Of a stretch of DNA of 9,453 nucleotides, positions 1-6,488 are shown piece by piece. This stretch comes from Pseudomonadota bacterium (GTDB taxonomy: Bacteria; Pseudomonadota; Alphaproteobacteria; Rhizobiales; Devosiaceae). The stretch is from NCBI GenBank assembly GCA_023428425.1, contig JAEYYP010000303.1, positions 1 through 9,453 of the forward strand. Reading direction: 5' to 3'. The notes under the pieces are model-generated. The model did no database searches. It was not told the DNA's origin and saw only the letters and a program-made list of their open reading frames with translations. Both the position numbers and the translations under genes were made by a program. How positions within the stretch are numbered: the first letter of the stretch is position 1; each line of letters starts with the position of its first letter.

Positions 1-16
1 GGTGAGGACGCAGCTA

Positions 17-70
17 CGCCTTCTCCCCTTGTGGGAGAAGGTGGCGGCAGCCGGATGAGGGGTTGCCTCA
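17..70. repeat. Palindromic intergenic repeat-like element
   Basis: Bases 19-27 (CCTTCTCCC) pair perfectly with 33-41 (GGGAGAAGG) around a 5-base loop, giving a 9-bp stem. It is followed by GGTGGCGGCAGCCGGATGAG and more G residues to 62, and by a second small palindrome, TGAGG/CCTCA (56-60 with 66-70). From memory, the combination of a GGGAGAAGG palindrome, GGTGGC and GGATGAGGGG resembles a dispersed intergenic element frequent in Rhizobiales and related genomes; I cannot assign a named family with certainty. There is no T-run after either arm, so it is not a classical intrinsic terminator. It lies directly before the transporter operon and may mark the boundary with an upstream gene outside the window. 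No second copy was seen in this window. Confidence 0.6.
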
Positions 71-113
71 ACGCGCGCCGCAGGGACGTAGTGCAGGAAA
101 ACGTGCAGGGGGT

Positions 114-893
114 ATGCATTTGACGTCGGTGGTTTCCGCCCGGGGCCTGGGCCTGACATTCAAGACCGGTGACGGTGACGTGCTGGCGTTGTCGGATGTG
201 AATCTCGACATCGGCAAGGGCGAGTTCGTCTCGTTCATCGGCCCATCGGGCTGCGGCAAGACCACGTTCCTCCGCGTCATCGCCGATCTCGAACAGCCGA
301 CTGCGGGCAGCATCACCGTCAACGGCACCTCGCCGGCCGAGGCGCGGGTCAACCGTTCCTACGGCTATGTGTTCCAGGCACCCGCCCTGCTCCCCTGGCG
401 CACCATCGACAGGAACGTCGCCCTGCCGCTCGAGATCATGGGCTACAACGACAGCGCCGCGCGCGTGTCGAAGGCGCTCGACCTCGTGAACCTCACCGGC
501 TTCGAGAAGAAGTTCCCCTGGCAGCTGTCGGGCGGCATGCAGCAGCGCGCCTCCATCGCCCGCGCGCTGGCCTTCGATGCCGACCTGCTGCTGATGGACG
601 AGCCATTCGGGGCGCTCGACGAGATCGTCCGCGACCACCTCAATTCCGAGCTCCTGAAGCTCTGGGCGCGGACCGAAAAGACGATCGCCTTCGTCACCCA
701 CTCGATCCCCGAGGCGGTCTATCTCTCCACCAAGATCGTGGTGATGAGCCCGCGTCCCGGCCGCGTTACCGACATCATCGACAGCCCCCTGCCCCGAGAG
801 CGTCCGCTCGACATTCGCGAGACGCCGGAGTTCCTCGCCATCGCCGCCCGCGTCCGTGACGGCCTGCGCGCCGGCCACTCGTACGAGGAATAG
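114..893 (+). CDS. ABC transporter ATP-binding protein (nitrate/sulfonate/NMT1-type)
   Basis: This is the cytoplasmic ATPase that powers the importer encoded downstream. With the ATG at 114 it is 259 residues, the usual length for a single-domain import ATPase. All motifs are intact: Walker A GPSGCGKTT (43-51), Q-loop Gln88 in YVFQAP, signature LSGGMQQR (138-145), Walker B LLLMDEP (158-164), D-loop GALDE (166-170) and H-loop His196. The sequence resembles the SsuB/TauB/ThiZ group that serves NMT1/THI5-type binding proteins. The start is not certain: the AGGGGG at 107-112 sits too close to the ATG at 114 but is well spaced for a TTG at 120, and the frame is open back to a TTG at 63. The short residues before Val6 are not conserved family sequence, so function is unaffected. 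Next gene starts 4 bases after its stop. Confidence 0.93.
   Translation: MHLTSVVSARGLGLTFKTGDGDVLALSDVNLDIGKGEFVSFIGPSGCGKTTFLRVIADLEQPTAGSITVNGTSPAEARVNRSYGYVFQAPALLPWRTIDRNVALPLEIMGYNDSAARVSKALDLVNLTGFEKKFPWQLSGGMQQRASIARALAFDADLLLMDEPFGALDEIVRDHLNSELLKLWARTEKTIAFVTHSIPEAVYLSTKIVVMSPRPGRVTDIIDSPLPRERPLDIRETPEFLAIAARVRDGLRAGHSYEE
885..889 (+). promoter_or_regulatory. Ribosome binding site of the small membrane protein
   Basis: GAGGA lies at the very end of the ATPase gene, 8 bases before the ATG at 898. It decides for this ATG rather than an in-frame GTG at 856, which lies inside the ATPase gene and has no comparable site. Confidence 0.65.
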
Positions 894-897
894 GCAC

Positions 898-1455
898 ATG
901 CTGGCAGGAGCAAGACCGCAAACCACCACCAGCACCGTGCATGGACAAGGCTTCACCGAAGTCGCGTTCCGGCGGCGCGGCATGCTGCTCCGCCTCGTGC
1001 GCTTCGTGCTGTTCCTCGCTGTCTGGTGGTTCGGCCTGCTGTTCGGCGTGGTACTTATGGGTGCCGGCGGCGGGCAGGCTGCCTGGTTCTTTCCGGTGTG
1101 GCTCGCCGGCTGGGGGCTGGGCGGGCTGGTGTTTGCCTTCGCGCTCCTGTGGGGCGCGATCGGCGTCGAGTCGCTCATCGCGCGCTCCGAGAGCCTGACG
1201 CTGGTGCGGCGTCTCCTGCTCTTCAGCAGACCTGTCGTCATGCCGGCCAAGTCCATCACCGACTTGCGCTGGGTGCCCGACGATCCCAGTCGCATCGTCC
1301 GCGTCAACGGACGCCGCATCCCGCAGACCAGCATCGAGATCGTCTCGACCGAACGCGCCGTAACCTGCGCCGCCGGCATCGGCGAACAGGACGCCTTCTC
1401 CGCCATCCGCGAGCTGCGCCAGCGACTGGTCATGCCGAGGAGGCGGGAGCAATGA
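898..1455 (+). CDS. Two-helix membrane protein with PH-like C-terminal domain, unknown function
   Basis: I do not recognise a named family. The protein has 185 residues. A basic N-terminal segment (24-33, with RRR and R) is followed by two hydrophobic helices at about 34-56 and 62-86, then a soluble domain of about 95 residues. The soluble part begins ESLIARSESLTLVRRLLLF and ends in a helix, with GIGEQDAFSAIRELRQRL at 160-177. This hairpin plus beta-rich domain plus terminal helix resembles bacterial PH-like (bPH) membrane proteins, where a similar glycine-then-helix ending is common; that is a pattern judgement. The basic residues before helix 1 suggest a cytoplasmic N terminus, so the PH-like part would also be cytoplasmic. 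It sits between the ATPase and permease 1, and its stop overlaps the permease ATG (ATGA, 1452-1455), so it is translationally coupled to the transporter. An accessory or assembly role for the importer is possible but unproven. Confidence 0.85.
   Translation: MLAGARPQTTTSTVHGQGFTEVAFRRRGMLLRLVRFVLFLAVWWFGLLFGVVLMGAGGGQAAWFFPVWLAGWGLGGLVFAFALLWGAIGVESLIARSESLTLVRRLLLFSRPVVMPAKSITDLRWVPDDPSRIVRVNGRRIPQTSIEIVSTERAVTCAAGIGEQDAFSAIRELRQRLVMPRRREQ
1438..1443 (+). promoter_or_regulatory. Strong ribosome binding site of permease 1
   Basis: A full consensus AGGAGG lies inside the 3' end of the small membrane protein gene, 8 bases before the ATG at 1452. It is the best Shine-Dalgarno sequence in the window. 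It fixes the permease 1 start and suggests that permease 1 is translated efficiently as well as by coupling. Confidence 0.8.
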
Positions 1456-2318
1456 GCGGCAAGGCCATCCCCGTCCTCGTGGTCCTCGGCGTCATCGTGC
1501 TGTTCTGGTACGCGATGGCCATCGTGATGAACGCACCCTGGCAGGAAACCCTGAACGGCCGCGCCGGGGTCACCCCGGGCTTCGTCGATTTCGCTTTGCA
1601 GACCTGGGCGCAGGACAAGCCCGTGCTGCCCGCGCCGCATCAGGTCGTCGGCGCCATCTGGACCGGGCTGTTCGGCTCGGCAATCACGGCGCCGCGCTCG
1701 CTCGCCTTCCATGCCGGCATCACGCTGGGCGCCACGCTCTCCGGCTTCACGCTCGGCACCTTGCTCGGCGTGCTGCTGGCGGTGATGATCGTCCACAACG
1801 ACGCGTCCGACCGTTCGCTGATGCCGTGGATCATCGCCAGCCAGACGGTGCCCATCCTCGCCATCGCGCCGATGGTGGTGGTCGGGCTGGGCGCGGTCGG
1901 CGTCACCGGCATCGTGCCCAAGGCGCTGATCTCGATGTATCTCAGCTTCTTCCCGGTCGTCGTCGGCATGGTGAAGGGGCTGCGCACGCCCGAGATCATC
2001 CAGCTCGACTTGATGCGCACCTACAACGCCTCGGCCTGGCAGGTGTTCTGGAAGCTGCGCTGGCCCGCCTCCATTCCCATCCTCTTCGCCTCGATGAAGG
2101 TCGGCATCGCCATCTCGCTGATCGGCGCCGTGGTGGGCGAGCTGTCGAACAGTGCCGGCGGCGGGCTCGGGGTGCGGTTGTTGACGGGTTCCTACAACGG
2201 CCAGACGGTGCAGATCTGGGCCGCGCTCTTCATCGCCGCGGCGCTCGCTGCCGTGCTGGTCATCCTCGTCGGCTGGGGCGAACGGCTGGCCAACCGCCGA
2301 ATGGGGGTGCGGGCATGA
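1452..2318 (+). CDS. ABC transporter permease 1 (NMT1/SsuC-type)
   Basis: Inner-membrane channel subunit of the importer, 288 residues. The N-terminal helix (about 5-26) is followed by a polar segment to about residue 65 and then the BPD_transp_1 core with helices near 84-114, 125-147, 155-174, 212-229 and 252-275. The EAA loop that docks on the ATPase is visible at about 191-212 (YNASAWQVFWKLRWPASIP). The helix preceding it contains PILAIAPMVVVGLG, typical of SsuC/ThiX/nitrate permeases. The polar 27-65 stretch probably forms a periplasmic loop. The stop overlaps the start of permease 2 by ATGA (2315-2318). Two different permeases in one operon suggest a heterodimeric channel. Confidence 0.92.
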   Translation: MSGKAIPVLVVLGVIVLFWYAMAIVMNAPWQETLNGRAGVTPGFVDFALQTWAQDKPVLPAPHQVVGAIWTGLFGSAITAPRSLAFHAGITLGATLSGFTLGTLLGVLLAVMIVHNDASDRSLMPWIIASQTVPILAIAPMVVVGLGAVGVTGIVPKALISMYLSFFPVVVGMVKGLRTPEIIQLDLMRTYNASAWQVFWKLRWPASIPILFASMKVGIAISLIGAVVGELSNSAGGGLGVRLLTGSYNGQTVQIWAALFIAAALAAVLVILVGWGERLANRRMGVRA

Positions 2319-3439
2319 AGGGCCAACTGACGGGCTTTCAGCGAGCACTCGCGGCGCTGGCCGGTGGCTTTGCCCTCCTGGCATTGGTGTTCGAGTTCGC
2401 CTCGACCGAAGGCGCACCACTGCCGGTCTGGGAGTTCCCGCTGGCAGGGATGTTCCTCGTCCTCGGCGTGCTCACCATCCTGCGCATCTGGTTCCGGCTG
2501 CCGCCGTTCGTCGACGGTACGCTGGCGGTGCTTGGCGCCGTGTCCCTCGTACTGGTGCTCGATACGCTGCAGATGGCGGGGCCGGGATACTGGTTCGCGC
2601 TCGTCGCGACATGGACGTTTGCCTGGCTCTTCGTCGAGCAACTGGCCGCGTCTATCCGCGCCGGGCGCACGCCCCCCGGCCTAGGCATGCTGATCCCGAT
2701 CGTGTTCGGCCTGTCGCTGGTGCTGGCGTGGGAAATCATCGTCCGGGCGGCCAGTGTGCCGATGGTTCTGCTGCCGCCGCCGAGCCTGATCTGGACGCGC
2801 ATCCTCGCCTCGGTGCCGACCCTGACGGCCGATTTCGTGCAGACCTTCAAGGCGGTGCTCGCCGGCTTCGCCATGGGCTGTGGCGCGGGCTTCGTCGTCG
2901 CCATCCTCGTCGATCGCTCGCCTTTCCTGAAGCGCGGCCTGCTGCCGATCGGCAATTTCGTTTCGGCCCTCCCCATCATCGGCATCGCGCCGATCATGGT
3001 GATGTGGTTCGGCTTCGACTGGCCCTCGAAGGCCGCCGTGGTCGTCGCCATGACCTTCTTCCCCATGCTGGTGAACACCGTCGCCGGGCTCAATGCATCG
3101 AGCGCGATCGAGCGCGACCTCATGCGCACCTATGCCGCCAGCTACTGGGAAACGCTGCTGAAACTGCGCCTGCCGGCCGCAGCCCCGTTCATCTTCAACG
3201 CCTTGAAGATCAACTCGACTTTGGCGCTGATCGGCGCAATCGTAGCGGAATTCTTCGGGACGCCCATCGTGGGAATGGGTTTCCGGATATCGACCGAGGT
3301 CGGAAAACTCAACATCGACCTGGTCTGGGCAGAAATCGCCGTGGCGGCGCTTGCGGGTTCTGCCTTCTACGGGGTCATCGCGCTCATCGAGCGCGCGGTG
3401 ACCTTCTGGCATCCGTCGATCCGAGGCGGGCGGACATGA
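2315..3439 (+). CDS. ABC transporter permease 2 with N-terminal membrane extension
   Basis: Second channel subunit, 374 residues, longer than the roughly 250-290 usual for this family. The conserved BPD_transp_1 part occupies about 125-365: a helix at 124-143, then LLPPPSLIW, core helices, PIIGIAPIMVMWFG (220-233) and an EAA loop at about 274-293 (AASYWETLLKLRLPAAAP). In front lies an extra region of about 115 residues with four hydrophobic segments near 10-28, 41-60, 67-84 and 91-110. The core is clearly related to permease 1 (LMRTYxASxWxxxxKLRxPAxxP shared). The start at 2315 is set by the ATGA overlap with permease 1 and GGGGG at 2303-2307. The last five codons and the stop lie in a 30-bp tandem repeat (3421-3489), with the TGA in a hairpin loop. 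Confidence 0.92.
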   Translation: MKGQLTGFQRALAALAGGFALLALVFEFASTEGAPLPVWEFPLAGMFLVLGVLTILRIWFRLPPFVDGTLAVLGAVSLVLVLDTLQMAGPGYWFALVATWTFAWLFVEQLAASIRAGRTPPGLGMLIPIVFGLSLVLAWEIIVRAASVPMVLLPPPSLIWTRILASVPTLTADFVQTFKAVLAGFAMGCGAGFVVAILVDRSPFLKRGLLPIGNFVSALPIIGIAPIMVMWFGFDWPSKAAVVVAMTFFPMLVNTVAGLNASSAIERDLMRTYAASYWETLLKLRLPAAAPFIFNALKINSTLALIGAIVAEFFGTPIVGMGFRISTEVGKLNIDLVWAEIAVAALAGSAFYGVIALIERAVTFWHPSIRGGRT

Positions 3440-3489
3440 TGTTCGCCGGGCCGAGGTAAGCGGACGTGAAGTCCGCCTGGCCGTGGTGG
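3421..3489 (+). repeat. 30-bp tandem repeat with two hairpins over the permease 2 stop
   Basis: Bases 3421-3450 and 3451-3480 match at 23 of 30 positions, and a partial third copy begins at 3481 (CCGTGG against CCGAGG). The first copy folds as GGCGGACA (3429-3436) with TGTTCGCC (3440-3447), eight pairs with one G-U, and its 3-base loop is the permease 2 stop codon TGA. The second copy folds as GCGGAC (3460-3465) with GTCCGC (3471-3476), six perfect pairs, and carries a second TGA at 3467 exactly 30 bases later. The unit therefore looks like a duplication of the gene tail with its stop. Neither hairpin has a T-run, so transcription should continue. Structures at this place could adjust mRNA stability or ribosome exit before the binding-protein gene. 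Confidence 0.7.
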
Positions 3490-3506
3490 TCGGGCGAAAC
3501 AGGGGT

Positions 3507-3512
3507 AAGGGA
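3507..3512 (+). promoter_or_regulatory. Ribosome binding site of the substrate-binding protein
   Basis: AAGGGA lies 7 bases before the ATG at 3520. It selects this ATG over an in-frame GTG at 3466, which would put 18 mostly polar and tryptophan-rich residues in front of a normal signal peptide and lies inside the tandem repeat. Confidence 0.75.
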
Positions 3513-3519
3513 AACGAGA

Positions 3520-4494
3520 ATGAAGAAACTTCTTCTGGCTCTGGCGGCAGGCGCGATGGCGCTCACCGCCACCGCCGCGATGGCCCAGGACAAGCTGACG
3601 CTGCAGCTGAAGTGGGTTACCCAGGCGCAGTTCGCCGGCTACATCGTCGCCAAGGCCAAGGGCTTCTACACCGAGGAGAACCTCGATGTGACCATCCTGC
3701 CGGGCGGTCCGAACGTTGCTCCGCCGCAGGTCATCGCCGGCGGCGGTGCCGACATCATCGTCGAGTGGATGGGGGCCGCCGCGGCAGCCCGCGACAAGGG
3801 TGTGCCGCTGGTCAACATCGCGCAGCCTTTCAAGCGCTCGGGCCTGATGATGATCTGCCCGAAGGAATCCGGCGTCACCTCGGTGGCGGACTTCAAGGGC
3901 AAGACGCTCGGTGTCTGGTTCTTCGGCAACGAATACCCGTTCTTCGCCTGGATGAACAAGGAAGGCCTCAGCACCGCCGAGGGCGGCGACGTCAAGGTGC
4001 TGCAGCAGTCCTTCGACATCCAGCCGATGATCCAGAAGCAGGCCGACTGCATCTCGGTCATGACCTACAACGAGTACGGTCAGGCGCTCGCCGCCGGCTA
4101 CGGCCCGGACAACCTGACCATCTTCAACTACACCGAGATGGGCAACGACCTGCTCGAGGACGGTCTGTACGTCATGGAGCCGACCCTGGAGGATCCGGCC
4201 AAGGTCGACGCCTACACCCGCTTCGTGAAGGCCTCGATGAAGGGCTGGCAGTACGCGCTTGAAAACGCCGACGAGGCCGCGCAGATCGTCGTCGACAACG
4301 ACGACACCGGTGCAGCCGAGTTCGACGCCCAGCGCTACATGGTGGGCGAGGTGAGCAAGCTCGTGGACGCCAACGATCCGTCGCTCGACATGGCCGCCTA
4401 CGAGCGCACCATCAAGGCACTGGTCGACCAGAAGATCATCTCGGCAGCTCCGGAAGGGGCCTACACGACGGTGATCACCGACGCGCTGAAGTAA
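3520..4494 (+). CDS. NMT1/THI5-like periplasmic substrate-binding protein
   Basis: Periplasmic receptor of the importer, 324 residues. A classical Sec signal peptide (MKK, hydrophobic 4-20, AMA then cleavage before Gln23) is followed by the mature protein. The opening KLTLQLKWVTQAQFAGYIVA, then AKGFYTEENLDVTILPGG (47-63) and the later DFKGKTLGVW (124-133), are characteristic of the NMT1/THI5-like family, which includes receptors for thiamine pyrimidine precursors, riboflavin and other small heterocycles. The VNIAQPFKRSGLMMICPKESG segment (98-118) and the aromatic stretch GVWFFGNEYPFFAW (131-144) are probably near the ligand cleft. The exact ligand cannot be read from the sequence: no thi, rib or pyrimidine gene lies in the window. 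It is the last gene of the operon, after an 80-bp gap with hairpins, and is followed by a strong terminator. Confidence 0.93.
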   Translation: MKKLLLALAAGAMALTATAAMAQDKLTLQLKWVTQAQFAGYIVAKAKGFYTEENLDVTILPGGPNVAPPQVIAGGGADIIVEWMGAAAAARDKGVPLVNIAQPFKRSGLMMICPKESGVTSVADFKGKTLGVWFFGNEYPFFAWMNKEGLSTAEGGDVKVLQQSFDIQPMIQKQADCISVMTYNEYGQALAAGYGPDNLTIFNYTEMGNDLLEDGLYVMEPTLEDPAKVDAYTRFVKASMKGWQYALENADEAAQIVVDNDDTGAAEFDAQRYMVGEVSKLVDANDPSLDMAAYERTIKALVDQKIISAAPEGAYTTVITDALK

Positions 4495-4518
4495 GCGACA
4501 CGCCCGAGACGAAACGGA

Positions 4519-4542
4519 GGCGGGGAGCGATCCCCGCCTTTT
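4519..4542 (+). terminator. Intrinsic terminator of the transporter operon
   Basis: GGCGGGGA (4519-4526) pairs perfectly with TCCCCGCC (4531-4538) around a GCGA tetraloop, giving a very stable 8-bp GC-rich stem followed at once by TTTT and CGTT. It starts 24 bases after the binding-protein stop. In the opposite direction the hairpin is followed by a weak T-rich stretch (CCGTTTCG), so it may also slow transcription coming from the convergent genes. Confidence 0.9.
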
Positions 4543-4590
4543 CGTTCAGGCAGCGTTCACCATGATGGCGGCAGCGCGGCGGAAGTTCGG

Positions 4591-6462
4591 TCACACGGCC
4601 TCTGCCGGCGACTCCGGCATGACGTCGAACTGGGCGATCAGCATGGCCCGGACGGCCTCCCGGCTCATCGGCCGCGAGATGAGATAACCCTGCGCCTCGG
4701 CATAGCCGGACCCATGCACCGCCCGCAGCTGGTCAGGGGTCTCGATCCCCTCTGCCGTCGTCGACATCCCCAGCCGGGCACCGATATCGGCCACCGCCGA
4801 GACGATGGTCGCGGCCCCGTCTGAGCCCTCCAGCGCCCGCACGAAACTGCCGTCGATCTTCAGCTTGTCGAACGGGAAGGCGAGCAGATAGCTCAAGGCC
4901 GAAAAGCCCGTACCGAAGTCATCGAGCGCAATCCGCACTCCCAGCGCGCGCAGTTGGCGCAGGGCATCGAGACTCTGTTCGGATTGCTCGAGGAACACGC
5001 TTTCGGTGATCTCGATCTCCGCCCTGGCCGGCGCCAGCCCCGAGGCGGCAAGGGCATGCATGACGGTGGCCACCAGGCTGCCCCGTCGCAGCTGGATGGT
5101 CGAGACGTTGACCGCGACGCGCAGGTCCGCCGGCCAGCGCGCCGCTTCGGCGAAGGCCTCGCGCAGCGCCCATTCGCCGATCATGACGATCAGCCCGGAC
5201 TCTTCGGCGACCGGAATGAACTCTGCCGGCGAGACCAGCCCGCGCTCCGGATGCCGCCAGCGGATCAGCGCCTCGAAGCCCGAGAAGCTGCCCGCCTTGA
5301 GGTCAAGTATGGGCTGGTAATGGAGCTCGAACTCGCCGTTCTCGATGGCGCGACGCAGCTCCGCCTCCAGCCGCCGCCGATCACCTGCGGCGTGGTCGAG
5401 GTCGGGCGCATAGGCCCGGATTCCGCCGCGCCCACCGCGTTTGGCCGAGTAGAGGGCGACGTCGGCGCTGTGCAGGAGGGCATCGGTTTCCGCGCCATCG
5501 ACCGGTGCATGGGCGATGCCGATGCCGACCGCGACGCTCACCACCTCGCCGTCGAAGTCGAAAGGCTGCTGGCAGAGCTCGGCGATCCGGTGCGCAAGGT
5601 CGAGCGCGCTCTCTTCGTCCCCGCCGACGTGCAGGATGGCGAACTCGTCACCGCCCATGCGCGCCGCCGTATCGCGCGGGCCGAGCGCCTTGCCGAGCCG
5701 GGCGGCGAACTGGCGCAGCAGCGCATCGCCGGTGGCGTGGCCCAGCATGTCGTTGATCGGCTTGAAGCCATCGAGGTCGAGGCACAGCACCGCGAAGCCG
5801 CCCGTCTCGGCGATGGCGTCGAACGCCCGCCCGATGCGCTGGTAGAACAGCGTGCGGTTGGGCAGCCCGGTCAGCGGATCATGGTAGGCGAGGTGGGTCA
5901 GCTCGGCCTGCATGTTGTACAGCTCGGTGACGTCGCGGTGGGTCGACACCCAGCCGCCATCGGCCATCGGCTGATGCGTCATCGAGATCACCTGACCGGA
6001 ATTCAGCCGGTGGATGCCGCCCAGCGGCCTGTGCTCGCGCACCGCGCCGAGCCGGTCCGTCACATACCGCTCGCCTTCCTCACCCACATGGGTATTCCCG
6101 GCAACGCGGGCCTCGAGGATGCGGCGGAAGCTGGTTCCCGATTTTCCCAGATCCGGCGGCAGGCGGTAGATGTCCAGGAACTGCTGGTTGCAGACCACCA
6201 GCCGGGCCTGCCGATCGTAGAGCGACAGGCCATGGCCGAGATTGTCGGCGACGGCGCGCAGTCGCAGCTGCAGGAGATGGCTGCGGGCCCTGGCGAGGCC
6301 CAGTTGACGCTCGAGCCCGGGTCGGCCGGTCTTCGCGTCCTGATCCGTCTCGATGCTACGGCGCTTGGACAATGGGACGCGTCCATGATCGGTGGTCAGG
6401 CGGGGGTGTCGGGACGGCGCGCCTGCCCGATCGCCCGCCTGGGGCGGGATTGCTTCGGGCAA
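4591..6462 (-). CDS. PAS-GGDEF-EAL cyclic-di-GMP signalling protein
   Basis: A 623-residue protein with no obvious membrane helix. Layout: non-conserved N terminus (1-50), a short helical segment, a PAS-like sensor (about 68-182, LSLYDRQARLVVCNQQFLDIYRLP), a GGDEF diguanylate cyclase domain (about 190-345) with intact GGDEF at 270-274, and an EAL phosphodiesterase domain (about 365-612). EAL hallmarks are all present: Glu397 in EAL, Asn452, Glu484 in EITES, Asp514-Asp515 in DDFGTG, Lys535, EGIET (571-575) and Gln591. Both activities therefore look possible. The inhibitory I-site RxxD before GGDEF is broken: Gly261 stands where Arg is expected, with Asp264 kept. The start is uncertain: the longest frame opens with TTG at 6462 without a Shine-Dalgarno sequence, another TTG lies at 6372, and no in-frame ATG occurs before residue 160. 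It follows the GNAT gene by 26 bases. Confidence 0.9.
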   Translation of the reverse strand: MPEAIPPQAGDRAGAPSRHPRLTTDHGRVPLSKRRSIETDQDAKTGRPGLERQLGLARARSHLLQLRLRAVADNLGHGLSLYDRQARLVVCNQQFLDIYRLPPDLGKSGTSFRRILEARVAGNTHVGEEGERYVTDRLGAVREHRPLGGIHRLNSGQVISMTHQPMADGGWVSTHRDVTELYNMQAELTHLAYHDPLTGLPNRTLFYQRIGRAFDAIAETGGFAVLCLDLDGFKPINDMLGHATGDALLRQFAARLGKALGPRDTAARMGGDEFAILHVGGDEESALDLAHRIAELCQQPFDFDGEVVSVAVGIGIAHAPVDGAETDALLHSADVALYSAKRGGRGGIRAYAPDLDHAAGDRRRLEAELRRAIENGEFELHYQPILDLKAGSFSGFEALIRWRHPERGLVSPAEFIPVAEESGLIVMIGEWALREAFAEAARWPADLRVAVNVSTIQLRRGSLVATVMHALAASGLAPARAEIEITESVFLEQSEQSLDALRQLRALGVRIALDDFGTGFSALSYLLAFPFDKLKIDGSFVRALEGSDGAATIVSAVADIGARLGMSTTAEGIETPDQLRAVHGSGYAEAQGYLISRPMSREAVRAMLIAQFDVMPESPAEAV

Positions 6463-6488
6463 AGTAAACGATTGCAGTAAAGAGGGAT
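6463..6488 (-). other. AT-rich gap with direct repeat before the GGDEF-EAL gene
   Basis: This 26-base gap between the GNAT stop and the GGDEF-EAL start is much richer in A and T than its surroundings. Read on the coding strand it contains TTTACT twice, 13 bases apart (6481-6476 and 6468-6463). It could hold part of a separate promoter or an operator for the signalling gene, but I see no convincing pair of promoter boxes, and the repeat is short. Confidence 0.3.

Noticed and set aside
19..41. The 9-bp palindrome as an intrinsic terminator
   Set aside because: Neither strand shows a T-run after the stem, so it was called a repeat-like element instead.
1..113. A TPP or FMN riboswitch in the leader of the transporter operon
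   Set aside because: The conserved core sequences of those riboswitches were not seen. The leader is short and largely taken up by the palindromic element.
775..1452. 225-codon open frame on the - strand opposite the small membrane protein
   Set aside because: It is rich in Glu, Gln, His and Pro with no domain. The + strand frame has a Shine-Dalgarno site, membrane helices and operon overlaps, so it is the real gene.
2338..3412. Two long open frames on the - strand opposite permease 2
   Set aside because: Their products are low-complexity, rich in Arg, Asp and His or Ser and Thr, with no motif. The opposite strand encodes an unmistakable ABC permease.
4954..6480. 508-codon open frame on the + strand opposite the GGDEF-EAL gene
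   Set aside because: It is antisense to a gene with complete catalytic motifs, has no recognisable domain, and has the Arg/Ala/Gly-rich composition expected of a shadow frame in high-GC DNA.
6463..6481. The TTTACT direct repeat as a CtrA-type binding site
   Set aside because: CtrA sites are TTAA spaced by 7 bases (TTAA-N7-TTAA). Here the sequence is TTTA and the spacing differs.
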